Notes: generated by a model from the letters alone, not told the origin. A stretch of DNA of 18,698 bases from Opitutales bacterium (GCA_017479315.1 JAFVCI010000060.1:1-18698); one strand, 5' to 3'; numbered from the stretch's first letter, positions 1-7,346 are shown. Numbers and translations are program-made.

Positions 1-1
1 C

Positions 2-466
2 GGTTTGATGGAAGGTGCGCAAAACGGTGTGGTCGCCGGGTATCCGGTGGTTGATGTGCGCATGCGCATTGTGGACGGTTCGTTCCATGAAGTGGATTCG
101 TCGGAATTGGCGTTCAAGACGGCGGGTATTTTTGCCTTCAAAGAGGCAATGAAGAAGGCCAAACCGATTTTACTGGAGCCGATTATGAAGGTGGAGGTGA
201 CGACTCCGGAGGAGTATCAGGGGGATATCATGGGCGATTTAAATCGTCGTCGCGGTCAGATTCAGGGGATGGAGAATAAAGGAAATGCGGCGGTGATTAC
301 CGCGTTTGTCCCGTTGGGGATGATGTTCGGGTACGCCACCGACATTCGGTCCTTGACAAAGGGGCGCGCGTCTTATTCGATGGAACCGTCGCACTTTGAA
401 CAGGTGCCGTCGAATTTGTTGAGTAGGATCGTAGAGACGGCTTCCAGGGCGCCGGCGCGTTTGTAA
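2..466 (+). CDS. fusA: Elongation factor G, C-terminal part (5' truncated by window)
   Basis: EF-G is the cytoplasmic GTPase that drives ribosomal translocation. Only the last 154 residues lie in the window, reading from base 2. The visible part covers the end of domain IV (GYPVVDV, then HEVDSSELAFK) and domain V (LLEPIMKVEV, then GDLNRRRGQIQGME and FGYATDIRS). The ending YSMEPSHFEQVP is a familiar EF-G C-terminus. The GTPase domain with its G motifs is upstream and cannot be judged. The stop codon lies 11 bases before the rpsJ start, so the two are almost surely co-transcribed, as in many bacteria where the str and S10 operons are joined. Identity is certain; only the length is unknown. Confidence 0.97.
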   Translation, partial: GLMEGAQNGVVAGYPVVDVRMRIVDGSFHEVDSSELAFKTAGIFAFKEAMKKAKPILLEPIMKVEVTTPEEYQGDIMGDLNRRRGQIQGMENKGNAAVITAFVPLGMMFGYATDIRSLTKGRASYSMEPSHFEQVPSNLLSRIVETASRAPARL

Positions 467-477
467 AGGTGAGGAAT

Positions 478-783
478 ATGGCGGAAAAAATTGAGATTAA
501 GTTGAAAAGCTTCGATTATCGAATGTTGGATAAGTCGGCGGCGGAAATTGTAAATACTGCTAAACATTCGGGTTCGCGGGTGTGTGGTCCCGTGCCGATG
601 CCGACGCATATCGAACGTTTTACGGTGAACCGTTCGCCGCACGTTGATAAGAAATCGATGGATCAATTCGAACTGCGTACGCACAGTCGTTTAGTTTTAA
701 TTAAAGAGGCGACGCCGCAGAGGGTGGATGATTTGAAGCGTTTAATCTTGCCGGCGGGGGTGGAGATTGCTGTTCATCTTTGA
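478..783 (+). CDS. rpsJ: 30S ribosomal protein S10 (uS10)
   Basis: S10 is a 30S head protein and, as NusE, a partner of NusB in antitermination. The product has 101 residues, the normal length. Recognisable parts are the start KIEIKLKSFDYRMLD, then GPVPMPTHIERFTVNRSPHVDKKS (split here by GPVPMPTHIERF and SPHVDKKS), EQFELRTH-like DQFELRTH and the end LPAGVEIAVHL. The ATG at 478 was chosen over an in-frame GTG at 469 because the Shine-Dalgarno-like AAGGTGAGG sits directly upstream and S10 proteins start close to this Met. It follows fusA by 11 bases and precedes the largest gap of the operon (76 bp). Confidence 0.97.
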   Translation: MAEKIEIKLKSFDYRMLDKSAAEIVNTAKHSGSRVCGPVPMPTHIERFTVNRSPHVDKKSMDQFELRTHSRLVLIKEATPQRVDDLKRLILPAGVEIAVHL

Positions 784-792
784 TGTTTTTTA

Positions 793-826
793 TTGACGGG
801 CATGGCGTAAATTTTTTAGTTCTAAT
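793..826 (+). promoter_or_regulatory. Weak promoter-like site in the rpsJ-rplC gap
   Basis: TTGACG (793-798) resembles a sigma70 -35 box. At standard spacing the best -10 candidate is TTTAGT (815-820, spacer 16), which matches the consensus poorly; TCTAAT (821-826) is a better hexamer but 22 bases away. This gap is the only substantial intergenic space inside the S10-spc block, so an internal promoter or mRNA-processing site is plausible. No -10 is convincing. Confidence 0.2.
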
Positions 827-848
827 GCAGGTTGTTGCTTCGATCTGC
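827..848 (+). promoter_or_regulatory. Small stem-loop just upstream of rplC
   Basis: GCAGGTT (827-833) can pair with GATCTGC (842-848), giving seven base pairs including two G-U, around an eight-base loop. It ends 11 bases before the rplC start codon, where no Shine-Dalgarno sequence is visible. It could influence rplC translation or serve as a ribosomal-protein binding site, but it resembles no leader I know. Confidence 0.25.
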
Positions 849-859
849 CACTTAGCAGT

Positions 860-1495
860 ATGAAAGATCGGTTGTTATTGGTTGGAAGGAAAGTCGGCAT
901 GACGCAGTTGTTCGATAAGGACAACCGCCTGTTGCCGGTGACGGTTGTTTTGGCGGAGCCGTGCGTTGTGAGTCAGATAAAAACGGCAGAGACGGACGGT
1001 TATATGGCGGTTCAGTTGGCGTACGGCGTTAAGAATAAGGTAACCGCGCCGGTTGCGGGTCATCTGAAGAAGGCGTCCGTTGGGGAAAATTTGTCGTGTT
1101 TCAAGGAATTTACGACGGATGATGTAAGTGCTTTTTCTTTAGGCCAATCGCTGAATACGGATTTATTTGCGGAAGGGCAGCTGGTGGATGCGGTTGCCGT
1201 CAGCAAGGGAAAAGGTTTTCAAGGCGTGGTATTTCGCTACGGGTTCGGCGGCGGACGTGCAACACACGGTTCGATGTCGCATCGTCGCGGCGGAAGCTAC
1301 GGACATTTTCGTCGCATGGGGCACGTTATTAAAAACCAAAAAATGCCGGGTCATATGGGATGCGTACGTACGACGGTTAAGAATTTGGAAGTCGTGAAGG
1401 TTCTTCCTGAGAAGCGCCTGATTGTTTTGAAGGGTAGTCTTCCGGGAGCCAGAGGCGGTTTTGTGTTCCTTCGTAAAGCGAAGAGTGTCATGTGA
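860..1495 (+). CDS. rplC: 50S ribosomal protein L3 (uL3)
   Basis: L3 is an early 23S rRNA binder whose central loop reaches the peptidyl transferase centre. The product has 211 residues. Markers are VGRKVGMTQLFD at the N-terminus, SKGKGFQGVV in the middle, THGSMSHRRGGSYG, KMPGHMG, and LKGSLPGARGG near the end. The usual GSIG-x-PG-x-VFKG stretch is replaced here by GSYGHFRRMGHVIKNQ, so the tip of the loop is unusual (see findings). The ATG at 860 gives a standard N-terminus although no clear Shine-Dalgarno sequence precedes it. The 76-base gap before it holds a possible hairpin and a weak promoter-like site. Confidence 0.97.
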   Translation: MKDRLLLVGRKVGMTQLFDKDNRLLPVTVVLAEPCVVSQIKTAETDGYMAVQLAYGVKNKVTAPVAGHLKKASVGENLSCFKEFTTDDVSAFSLGQSLNTDLFAEGQLVDAVAVSKGKGFQGVVFRYGFGGGRATHGSMSHRRGGSYGHFRRMGHVIKNQKMPGHMGCVRTTVKNLEVVKVLPEKRLIVLKGSLPGARGGFVFLRKAKSVM

Positions 1496-1508
1496 ATAAG
1501 AGGAAAGA

Positions 1509-2141
1509 ATGATGAAAATTCCGTTTTACGATGTGACCGGTGAGGCAAAAGGCGATCGCGAATATGCTATGGTTGAGTTTGAAGGCGATCGCGGGCTTCA
1601 GGTGTTGAAAGAGGTTATTTTGGCGTATCGTGCGAATGCGCGTCAGGGGAATGCCTGTACGAAAACGCGCGGCGACGTGAAGGGTTCCGGCAAGAAACCG
1701 TTCCGTCAAAAAGGGACGGGTATGGCGCGTCAGGGCGAAAAGCGCAGTCCGTTGGCTCGCGGCGGCGGTGTTGTTTTCGGACCGAAGCCGCGCGATTTTT
1801 CGGTGCGTCTCAATCGCAAGGAAAAACGTTTGGCATTGCAGCGGGCGTTGTTTGATGCGGTTCGCGAAGGGAAGTTGTTTGTACTGGAGGCGTTGAAGTC
1901 GCAGGAGGCTCCAAAAACGCGGGAGATGGCGACGGTTTTCGACAAAATAACGAAACGTTCATGTTTATTGTTGGACAGTGAATTTTCGAAAAACCAACTG
2001 TTGTCGCTTCGGAATTTGAAGCGCGTGTTTTCGATTGATATGGCTTCCGTAAATGCGCTGGATGTGACGCTTTATTTGAACATTGTTGTGACGGAGCGTG
2101 CGTTAACGGCGTTTTTGGAGAAAACAAAGGCGGAGGAGTAG
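1509..2141 (+). CDS. rplD: 50S ribosomal protein L4 (uL4)
   Basis: L4 binds 23S rRNA and, with L22, lines the constriction of the peptide exit tunnel. The product has 210 residues, near the normal size. The tunnel loop is conserved: GSGKKPFRQKGTGMARQG followed by SPLARGGGVVFGPKPRD. In E. coli L4 is also the autogenous repressor of the S10 operon, but the target leader lies upstream of this window if it exists. Two adjacent ATGs (1509 and 1512) are possible starts; GAGGAAAG lies just upstream and its spacing slightly favours 1512, a one-codon difference. It follows rplC by 13 bases. Confidence 0.97.
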   Translation: MMKIPFYDVTGEAKGDREYAMVEFEGDRGLQVLKEVILAYRANARQGNACTKTRGDVKGSGKKPFRQKGTGMARQGEKRSPLARGGGVVFGPKPRDFSVRLNRKEKRLALQRALFDAVREGKLFVLEALKSQEAPKTREMATVFDKITKRSCLLLDSEFSKNQLLSLRNLKRVFSIDMASVNALDVTLYLNIVVTERALTAFLEKTKAEE

Positions 2142-2144
2142 AAT

Positions 2145-2435
2145 ATGGCGGAACCTTGGAATATTTTAAAGGAGTATCGCGTAACGGAAAAAGCGAGCAA
2201 TTTGTCGGCGGTTGGAAATTGTTATACGTTTGAGGTTGTTGCGGATGCCAATCGTACGGCGGTTGCGGATGCGGTGGAGGCGGCTTTTAAGGTGAAGGTT
2301 AAAAAGGTGAATATCCTCGTTCGCAAACCGAAGATCAAGCGGAGTCGCATGCGGAAGTCGTTGCCCGGTTCGGTCGGCGGCATGAAAAAGGCGTTGGTAT
2401 TTTTAGAGAAAGGGTATCACATCGAAGTGATATAA
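2145..2435 (+). CDS. rplW: 50S ribosomal protein L23 (uL23)
   Basis: L23 sits at the exit of the peptide tunnel and is a docking site for trigger factor and SRP. The product has 96 residues, normal length. RVTEKAS near residue 12-18 matches the SEKA motif that contains the Glu used for chaperone docking in E. coli. VKKVNILVRKPKIKR and the end KKALVFLEKGYHIE are typical. GGAGG lies just upstream of the ATG, and only three bases separate it from the rplD stop. Confidence 0.96.
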   Translation: MAEPWNILKEYRVTEKASNLSAVGNCYTFEVVADANRTAVADAVEAAFKVKVKKVNILVRKPKIKRSRMRKSLPGSVGGMKKALVFLEKGYHIEVI

Positions 2436-2439
2436 AGGG

Positions 2440-3285
2440 ATGATGGTACTTGTTAAATCGGTTCCGGTAACGTCGAGTTGTCGGTTTTTGGTCAGAAATA
2501 AGGCGGAGGTAAGCAAAAAGCCTGCCGGACGTTCGTTGGTTTCGGGGCGTCATTTTTCTAAGGGGCGTAATTGCTACGGTCGCATTACCTTGCGCCATCG
2601 GGGCGGCGGTCATAAGCGTCTTTGGCGGGCGGTTGATTTTAAGCGTTCCAAGTTGGCGGTGCCTGCCGGGGTTGAGGCGATTGAGTATGATCCCAATCGG
2701 TCGGCGCTTCTGGCGTTATTGAAGTACGCGGACGGCGAGAAAGCTTATATTTTGGCGCCGGAAGGGTTGCGGATCGGTGATTCGGTGGTTTCGTTGGATA
2801 AAGCGGTTTCGAATTATCGGATCGGAATGAGTTTTCCGTTGTCCTGTATTCCATCGGGTTTGAAAATTCATGCCGTTGAAATGGTTCCCGGGAAGGGGGC
2901 GTCTTTGGCGCGGTCGGCGGGAGCGTCGCTGGAAATTATCGGTTTTGATAAGGGGTATGCGTCTTTAAAGATGCCGAGTGGCGAAATCCGTTTGGTGGAT
3001 GAGCGTTGTCGCGCGACCATCGGGCGCGTCGGTAATTCCGATCATCAGAATGCGGTGATGGGGAAAGCCGGGCGTGCGCGTTGGAAAGGGTGCCGTCCGC
3101 ACGTTCGCGGTTGCGCGATGAATCCGATCGATCACCCGATGGGCGGCGGTGAAACGGGCGGCGGTAATCATCCGGTTTCCCCCTGGGGGCAGCTTGCGAA
3201 GGGTTACATTACGCGTAAACGTACAAATGCAAGCGATCGGTTTATTTTGGTGCGTCGTAACGGCAAGAAGGTGAAAAGAGGGTAA
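2440..3285 (+). CDS. rplB: 50S ribosomal protein L2 (uL2)
   Basis: L2 is a core 50S protein needed for subunit joining and peptidyl transferase activity. The product has 281 residues. Typical parts are GRNCYGRITLRHRGGGHKR, VEAIEYDPNRSALLALL, and NPIDHPMGGGET near the C-terminus. The first His of DHP, equivalent to E. coli His229, is conserved. The usual GGGEG motif reads GGGET here, followed by a glycine-rich GGGN before HPVSPWG. In-frame ATGs occur at 2440 and 2443; either works. It begins four bases after the rplW stop. Codon use matches the neighbours. Confidence 0.97.
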   Translation: MMVLVKSVPVTSSCRFLVRNKAEVSKKPAGRSLVSGRHFSKGRNCYGRITLRHRGGGHKRLWRAVDFKRSKLAVPAGVEAIEYDPNRSALLALLKYADGEKAYILAPEGLRIGDSVVSLDKAVSNYRIGMSFPLSCIPSGLKIHAVEMVPGKGASLARSAGASLEIIGFDKGYASLKMPSGEIRLVDERCRATIGRVGNSDHQNAVMGKAGRARWKGCRPHVRGCAMNPIDHPMGGGETGGGNHPVSPWGQLAKGYITRKRTNASDRFILVRRNGKKVKRG

Positions 3286-3288
3286 TCT

Positions 3289-3561
3289 ATGGCACGTTCG
3301 TTAAAAAAAGGTTTTTTTGTGGATCCTAAGTTGATGGATAAGGTAAGTGCCTGTGTCCAATCGGGTGATAAAAGACCCATTCAAACGTGGTCGCGTCGCT
3401 CGACCATTACGCCGGATTTTATCGGTTTGAATTTCAATGTGCATAACGGGAAGACGTTTCTTCCGGTGTATGTGACGGAAAATATGGTGGGGCATAAATT
3501 GGGTGAATTTGCTCCGACCCGTACGTTTAAAGCTCATAACCCGCATACGAGAAAAGCCTGA
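3289..3561 (+). CDS. rpsS: 30S ribosomal protein S19 (uS19)
   Basis: S19 is a 30S head protein that forms a complex with S13 and contacts the A-site tRNA side of the intersubunit bridge. The product has 90 residues, normal length. MARSLKKGFFVD, then TWSRRSTITPDFIG, ENMVGHKLGEFAPTR and the basic end HTRKA match the family well. It starts three bases after rplB and its stop codon overlaps the rplV start by one base (TGATG). Confidence 0.97.
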   Translation: MARSLKKGFFVDPKLMDKVSACVQSGDKRPIQTWSRRSTITPDFIGLNFNVHNGKTFLPVYVTENMVGHKLGEFAPTRTFKAHNPHTRKA

Positions 3562-3920
3562 TGAAAGTACAAGCTTTAGTGAAGAATGTTCGTATTTCGC
3601 CGCTTAAGTTGCGACCGGTAGCAGGGTGTTTGGTCGGGATGCAGGCGCAGGAGGCGTTGCAGACGTTGCGCTGGATGAAGCAAAAATCCGCGCGTCTCTT
3701 GTGGAAGTCTGTCAAAAGTGCCGTTGCGAATGCCGAGAACAATTTGAATGTTCCCGGCGAGCGTTTATCAATTTGCGAAGCGCGCATTGACGAAGGTGTG
3801 GCGATGAAGCGTTTTCAGCCGGTTTCGCGCGGTTCGGCACATCCGATTCACAAGCGTGGCAGCCGCATCAGAATTGTATTGACGTGGGACGAAGAGAAAC
3901 GTCAGTTTGGGGAAGGTTAG
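3561..3920 (+). CDS. rplV: 50S ribosomal protein L22 (uL22)
   Basis: L22 has a globular part on the 50S surface and a hairpin that lines the exit tunnel next to L4. The product has 119 residues. KNVRISPLKLRPVAG, then SAVANAENN in the middle and IDEGVAMKRFQPVSRGSAHPI with RIRIVLTW at the end are family features; the beta-hairpin residues around MKRFQPVSRG are present. The start overlaps the rpsS stop by one base, which suggests translational coupling. It has no long tail, unlike S11 and L17 of the same operon. Confidence 0.96.
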   Translation: MKVQALVKNVRISPLKLRPVAGCLVGMQAQEALQTLRWMKQKSARLLWKSVKSAVANAENNLNVPGERLSICEARIDEGVAMKRFQPVSRGSAHPIHKRGSRIRIVLTWDEEKRQFGEG

Positions 3921-3921
3921 T

Positions 3922-4551
3922 ATGGGACAGAAGGTAAATCCGATCGGTTTTCGTTTGCCGGTGCGTCATGATTGGCGTTCATATTGGTATGCCGAAGGTT
4001 TGGGTTATGCGTCCCGCATAAAGGAGGATTTTGTCGTTCGTCGCTTTCTGGGGGAGAAATTGCATTACGCGTCCGTTCGGGATGTTCTCATAGAGCGTGC
4101 GGGAACGCGTGTTCGCGTAACGATTTCGAGCGGTCGTCCCGGCGTAATTGTCGGTCGCAGAGGTGCTGATTTGGAGAAATTGCGCACGTCGCTTCGCAAG
4201 TTGCTGGGCAAAGAGGTTCTTCTGGATGTTCAGGAAGTGAAGAGTCCCGATTTGACGGCGAAATTAATTGCGGAAAATATTGCGGTGCAGCTGGAGCGTC
4301 GCGTTTCGTTCCGTCGCGCCATGAAAAAAGCGACACAGTTGGCAATGAGTATGGGCGCAAAGGGAATTCGTTTGCAGTGTTCCGGGCGTTTGGGCGGTGC
4401 CGAAATTGCCCGTTCGGAATCGCAACGTTTCGGTTCCGTTCCGTTGCATACGTTGCGTGCGGATGTGGATTACGGTTTTACGGAGGCGCAGACGGTGTAC
4501 GGCACCATCGGCGTCAAGTGTTGGGTTTGTACGGAGGGGAAGAAGGAATAA
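3922..4551 (+). CDS. rpsC: 30S ribosomal protein S3 (uS3)
   Basis: S3 forms the mRNA entry channel with S4 and S5. The product has 209 residues. It begins MGQKVNPIGFRLPV, a signature of the family, and carries a type II KH domain with RPGVIVGRRGADLEKLR (about residues 66-85), followed by the C-terminal domain with MGAKGIRLQCSGRLGGAEIAR. The ATG at 3922 is preceded by GGGGAAGG; a longer TTG-started reading from 3907 overlaps rplV and is not needed. It starts one base after the rplV stop. Confidence 0.97.
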   Translation: MGQKVNPIGFRLPVRHDWRSYWYAEGLGYASRIKEDFVVRRFLGEKLHYASVRDVLIERAGTRVRVTISSGRPGVIVGRRGADLEKLRTSLRKLLGKEVLLDVQEVKSPDLTAKLIAENIAVQLERRVSFRRAMKKATQLAMSMGAKGIRLQCSGRLGGAEIARSESQRFGSVPLHTLRADVDYGFTEAQTVYGTIGVKCWVCTEGKKE

Positions 4552-4554
4552 GCG

Positions 4555-4986
4555 ATGGCAATGTTACTTCCGGCTCGGACGAAATACGCCAAGGTTCAAA
4601 AGGGGCGTATTTACGGTAATGCCAAGGGTGGCGCGGAATTGGCTTTCGGAACGTTTGGTATTCAGGTGTTGGAACGCGGGCGTATTACGGCGGCGCAGTT
4701 GGAAGCGGCGCGTGTGGCGATTAACCGTCATTTGAAGCGAAAGGGAAAAATGTGGTTGCGCGTGTTCCCGCAGAAGCCGATTACGCGTAAGCCTGCCGAA
4801 ACCCGTATGGGAAAAGGTAAAGGCAGTGTGGAGTATTGGGTGACGATCGTAAAGCCCGGGATGATGTTGTTTGAGGTCACCGGCGTGCCGTTGGCGGTGG
4901 CGCAGGAGGCGATGTCGCTGGCAGATCGGAAGTTGGGTTTGCGTTGCCGGTTTTTAAGTCAGGAGGCGTTGGTTCAGCGGTTTTAG
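4555..4986 (+). CDS. rplP: 50S ribosomal protein L16 (uL16)
   Basis: L16 organises the A-site region of the 50S subunit. The product has 143 residues. It begins MLLPARTKYAKVQKGR after a two-residue lead, and includes FGTFGIQVLERGRIT, WLRVFPQKPITRKP and RMGKGKGSVEYWV. The Arg of RMGKGKG, the residue hydroxylated in E. coli L16, is present. The start at 4555 lies three bases after the rpsC stop. Nothing in length or codon use is unusual. Confidence 0.97.
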   Translation: MAMLLPARTKYAKVQKGRIYGNAKGGAELAFGTFGIQVLERGRITAAQLEAARVAINRHLKRKGKMWLRVFPQKPITRKPAETRMGKGKGSVEYWVTIVKPGMMLFEVTGVPLAVAQEAMSLADRKLGLRCRFLSQEALVQRF

Positions 4987-4988
4987 GT

Positions 4989-5177
4989 ATGAAAAAGAAG
5001 GATTTTTCGACGTTGAAGCCTGCGGAGTTGCAAGAGAAGTTGGCGAAGTTATCGCAGCAGATGTTGGAGTTACGCATGAAGAAGCAGTTGGGGCAATTGA
5101 AAGTTCCGTCTGAGTTGCGCCAATGCAGGAAAGATCGGGCACGCATTTTGACGGTTTTGTCGAGGCAGTCGTTGTAA
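4989..5177 (+). CDS. rpmC: 50S ribosomal protein L29 (uL29)
   Basis: L29 is a small helical protein at the tunnel exit beside L23. The product has 62 residues, a normal size, and is Lys/Leu rich with the family ending KDRARILTVLSRQ. MKKKDFSTLKPAELQEKLAK and LRMKKQLGQLK are typical. The ATG at 4989 comes two bases after the rplP stop; a longer reading from an upstream GTG/ATG in the same frame (4944) would overlap rplP and add nothing family-like. The Shine-Dalgarno is weak, so translation may be coupled to rplP. Confidence 0.93.
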   Translation: MKKKDFSTLKPAELQEKLAKLSQQMLELRMKKQLGQLKVPSELRQCRKDRARILTVLSRQSL

Positions 5178-5187
5178 AAGGCGGAGA

Positions 5188-5454
5188 ATGGAACAGGAAC
5201 AGAGAAAATTGCGTAAAACGCTGGTTGGTGAAGTCAGAGGGCACTTGGGGGATAAGACGGTGAAGGTGGTGTTTTTTTATAAGAAGCCGCATCCGTTGTT
5301 CCGAAAGGAAATTAAACGCAAGACGGTGCTGTATGCGCATGATCAGGAGAATAAGTGTCAAGTCGGTGATCGGGTTGAGATTATGTCGACGCGCCCTTTA
5401 AGTCATTTAAAGCGTTGGCGCGTGGTTCGCTTGTTGGAGAAAGTGCAGAGGTAG
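5188..5454 (+). CDS. rpsQ: 30S ribosomal protein S17 (uS17)
   Basis: S17 is a primary 16S rRNA binder with an OB fold. The product has 88 residues. RKTLVGEVRGHLGDKTVKVV at the start, then HPLFRKEIKRKTVLYAHD, GDRVEIMSTRPLS and KRWRVVRLLE are the expected elements in order. A GGCGGAGA lies just upstream of the ATG. It is separated from rpmC by ten bases and from rplN by seven. Confidence 0.96.
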   Translation: MEQEQRKLRKTLVGEVRGHLGDKTVKVVFFYKKPHPLFRKEIKRKTVLYAHDQENKCQVGDRVEIMSTRPLSHLKRWRVVRLLEKVQR

Positions 5455-5461
5455 GGACGTT

Positions 5462-5827
5462 ATGTTGCAGATGGGGAGCGTGTTGAATGTGGCGGATAAC
5501 ACTGGCGCAAAAAAGGTTGCGGTGATCCGTCGTCTGGGACAATTAAGTCGGACCGCCGGGATTGGTGATATTGTCATCGGTTCCGTGAAAGAGAGCACAC
5601 CTGAGGCGAGCGTCAAAAAGGGGGAAGTCGTGCGTGCCGTGGTGGTTCGTACCGCTTATCCGATTTTGCGGGAAGACGGTTCTGGTTTGCGTTTTGACGA
5701 TAACGCATGTGTGATTATCGACGCCGCCAATAATCCGAAAGGAACGCGTGTGTTTGGTCCGGTGGCGCGCGAATTGCGTCAGAAGAATTTTTCGAAAATT
5801 ATTTCTTTGGCTCCGGAGGTTTTGTGA
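5462..5827 (+). CDS. rplN: 50S ribosomal protein L14 (uL14)
   Basis: L14 lies at the subunit interface and contacts 16S rRNA helix 14; the silencing factor RsfS binds it in other bacteria. The product has 121 residues, normal length. MLQMGSVLNVADNTGAKK, then IGSVKESTPEASVKKGEVV, AVVVRT, and the end GPVARELRQKNFSKIISLAPEVL are characteristic. Its TGA overlaps the rplX ATG by one base. Confidence 0.97.
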   Translation: MLQMGSVLNVADNTGAKKVAVIRRLGQLSRTAGIGDIVIGSVKESTPEASVKKGEVVRAVVVRTAYPILREDGSGLRFDDNACVIIDAANNPKGTRVFGPVARELRQKNFSKIISLAPEVL

Positions 5828-6099
5828 TGAAATTTAAAATCAAGCGGGATTCGGAAGTGGTTGTGATTTCCGGGGAACATAAAGGAAAAAAGGGGAAGGT
5901 TTTGAAGGTGCTTCGCGATTCTCAACGCGTTTTGGTTGAGGGTGTGAATGTGCGTAAAAAGTGTCTCAAAAAATCGCAGGAAAATCCGAAGGGCGGAATG
6001 ATTGAAACGGAGATGCCGATTCATTATTCGAATGTGATGTTGGCGGATGCCAAAGCCTCGGGTGCGAAGAAGGGTGTTGAACGTTCCAAAGAAGGGTGA
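5827..6099 (+). CDS. rplX: 50S ribosomal protein L24 (uL24)
   Basis: L24 starts 50S assembly and later sits near the tunnel exit. The product has 90 residues, slightly short of the common 100-105. The KOW motif is clear: SEVVVISGEHKGKKGKVLKV, followed by VEGVNVRKK and IHYSNVML. The ATG at 5827 is preferred over the GTG three bases earlier because GGAGG lies at good spacing (5815-5819) and the ATG forms a one-base overlap with the rplN stop. Confidence 0.95.
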   Translation: MKFKIKRDSEVVVISGEHKGKKGKVLKVLRDSQRVLVEGVNVRKKCLKKSQENPKGGMIETEMPIHYSNVMLADAKASGAKKGVERSKEG

Positions 6100-6104
6100 G
6101 TGTT

Positions 6105-6647
6105 ATGGCGACGACCGTTTTGAAGGATTTGTATGAACAACAAGTGGTTCCCGCTCTCGAAAGAGAGTTGGAGATTAAAAATATCCATCGTGTTCCGAAG
6201 CTCGAGAAGATTGTTTTGAATTCCCGCATTGATGCGGAGGCGGATAAGGCGCACGTGGAGCAGTTGGTGAAAGAAATTGGTTTAATCGCGGGACAAAAGC
6301 CTCTGTTGATTAAAGCTAAGAAGAGTATTTCAAATTTCAAGTTGCGTCAGGGGATGCCGTCCGGCGTTAAGGCGACGTTGCGCGGAAGGCGGATGTACGA
6401 TTTTCTTTATCGCCTTATTCATATCGTTCTTCCGGTGATCCGTGATTTTCGCGGCGTTTCGAAGCGGATGGATAAGCGCGGCAATTTGAATATCGGTATC
6501 GAGGATCATTCGATTTTCCCGGAGATTAAAATCGAATCGAGCAGTCGGCAGAATACCGGTTTGGATATTGCAATTGTGACAACGACCGACAGCGATCGCG
6601 AGGCGTTGTTGTTGTTGCAAAAATTGGGAATGGTTTTTCGGAAGTAG
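6105..6647 (+). CDS. rplE: 50S ribosomal protein L5 (uL5)
   Basis: L5 binds 5S rRNA and contacts the P-site tRNA through its loop. The product has 180 residues. VPKLEKIVLN, the loop KKSISNFKLRQGMPSGVKATLRG and GNLNIGIEDHSIFPEI are classical L5 segments. The ATG at 6105 follows AAGGGTGAG; an in-frame GTG at 6096 overlaps the rplX stop and is less likely. It lies five bases after rplX. Confidence 0.97.
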   Translation: MATTVLKDLYEQQVVPALERELEIKNIHRVPKLEKIVLNSRIDAEADKAHVEQLVKEIGLIAGQKPLLIKAKKSISNFKLRQGMPSGVKATLRGRRMYDFLYRLIHIVLPVIRDFRGVSKRMDKRGNLNIGIEDHSIFPEIKIESSSRQNTGLDIAIVTTTDSDREALLLLQKLGMVFRK

Positions 6648-6648
6648 T

Positions 6649-6954
6649 ATGGCAAAAAAGTCCTCCATTGAGCGAAACGAGCGTCGCGCGCGGTTGATTA
6701 AAAAGTATGCGGCGAAGCGGAAGGAGTTGAAGGCGAAAATTTTAAATCCGGAAACATCGGATGAGGCGTTTTTTGCCGCTCAGCGCGAATTGGCGTTGTT
6801 GCCGCGTAATTCGTCGCCCGTTCGTTATCGAAATCGTTGTTCGATTACGGGGCGCTCGCGCGGTTTTTACGGAAAGTTCGGCGTTTCGCGTTTGATTTTG
6901 CGTGAATTTGCGTCCGAGGGTTTGTTGCCGGGGGTAACGAAGGCATCTTGGTAG
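6649..6954 (+). CDS. rpsN: 30S ribosomal protein S14 (uS14), long zinc-free form
   Basis: S14 is a late-assembling 30S head protein. At 101 residues this is the long form: MAKKSSIERNERRARL, then RNSSPVRYRNRCSITGRSRGFYGKFG (in two parts RNSSPVRYRNRC and GRSRGFYGKFGVSR) and the end LPGVTKASW. The two CxxC pairs of the short zinc-binding form are absent, so it does not need zinc. It starts one base after the rplE stop, and its own stop is two bases before the rpsH start. Confidence 0.96.
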   Translation: MAKKSSIERNERRARLIKKYAAKRKELKAKILNPETSDEAFFAAQRELALLPRNSSPVRYRNRCSITGRSRGFYGKFGVSRLILREFASEGLLPGVTKASW

Positions 6955-6956
6955 TT

Positions 6957-7346
6957 ATGGATACGATCGGGGATTTTTTGACGGTTATTCGTAATGCGAA
7001 TCGGGTTCGCAAGGCGAGTTGTTGCATTGCGTTTTCCCGTGTGCGTCACGCGATTGCTCTTTTATTGAAAAAGGAGGGGTACATCGCCGGCGTGGAGGAG
7101 GTTGCGGACGAAAAGGGGCGAAAGTCGTTGGTGGTGCGTTTGAAATACGTGAAGGGCTGTCCGGTTTTAAATGTTTTAGAACGGTGCAGTAAGCCGGGCG
7201 CGCGTTGGTATGTGGATTGCGCGCATATCCCGAGCGTGTTGAGCGGTCTCGGGATTTGTTTGTTGTCGACGTCAAAGGGAATGATGACGGGGCAGCAGGC
7301 AAAGACAATGAATGTCGGCGGTGAGTTAATTTGTAAAGTGTGGTAG
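6957..7346 (+). CDS. rpsH: 30S ribosomal protein S8 (uS8)
   Basis: S8 is a primary 16S rRNA binder in the 30S platform; in E. coli it represses the spc operon. The product has 129 residues. It begins MDTIGDFLTVIRNANR, and ends with STSKGMMTGQQAKTMNVGGE before LICKVW, the usual S8 C-terminus. The ATG at 6957 lies two bases after the rpsN stop; a TTG start at 6948 would overlap rpsN and is unlikely. Confidence 0.96.
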   Translation: MDTIGDFLTVIRNANRVRKASCCIAFSRVRHAIALLLKKEGYIAGVEEVADEKGRKSLVVRLKYVKGCPVLNVLERCSKPGARWYVDCAHIPSVLSGLGICLLSTSKGMMTGQQAKTMNVGGELICKVW

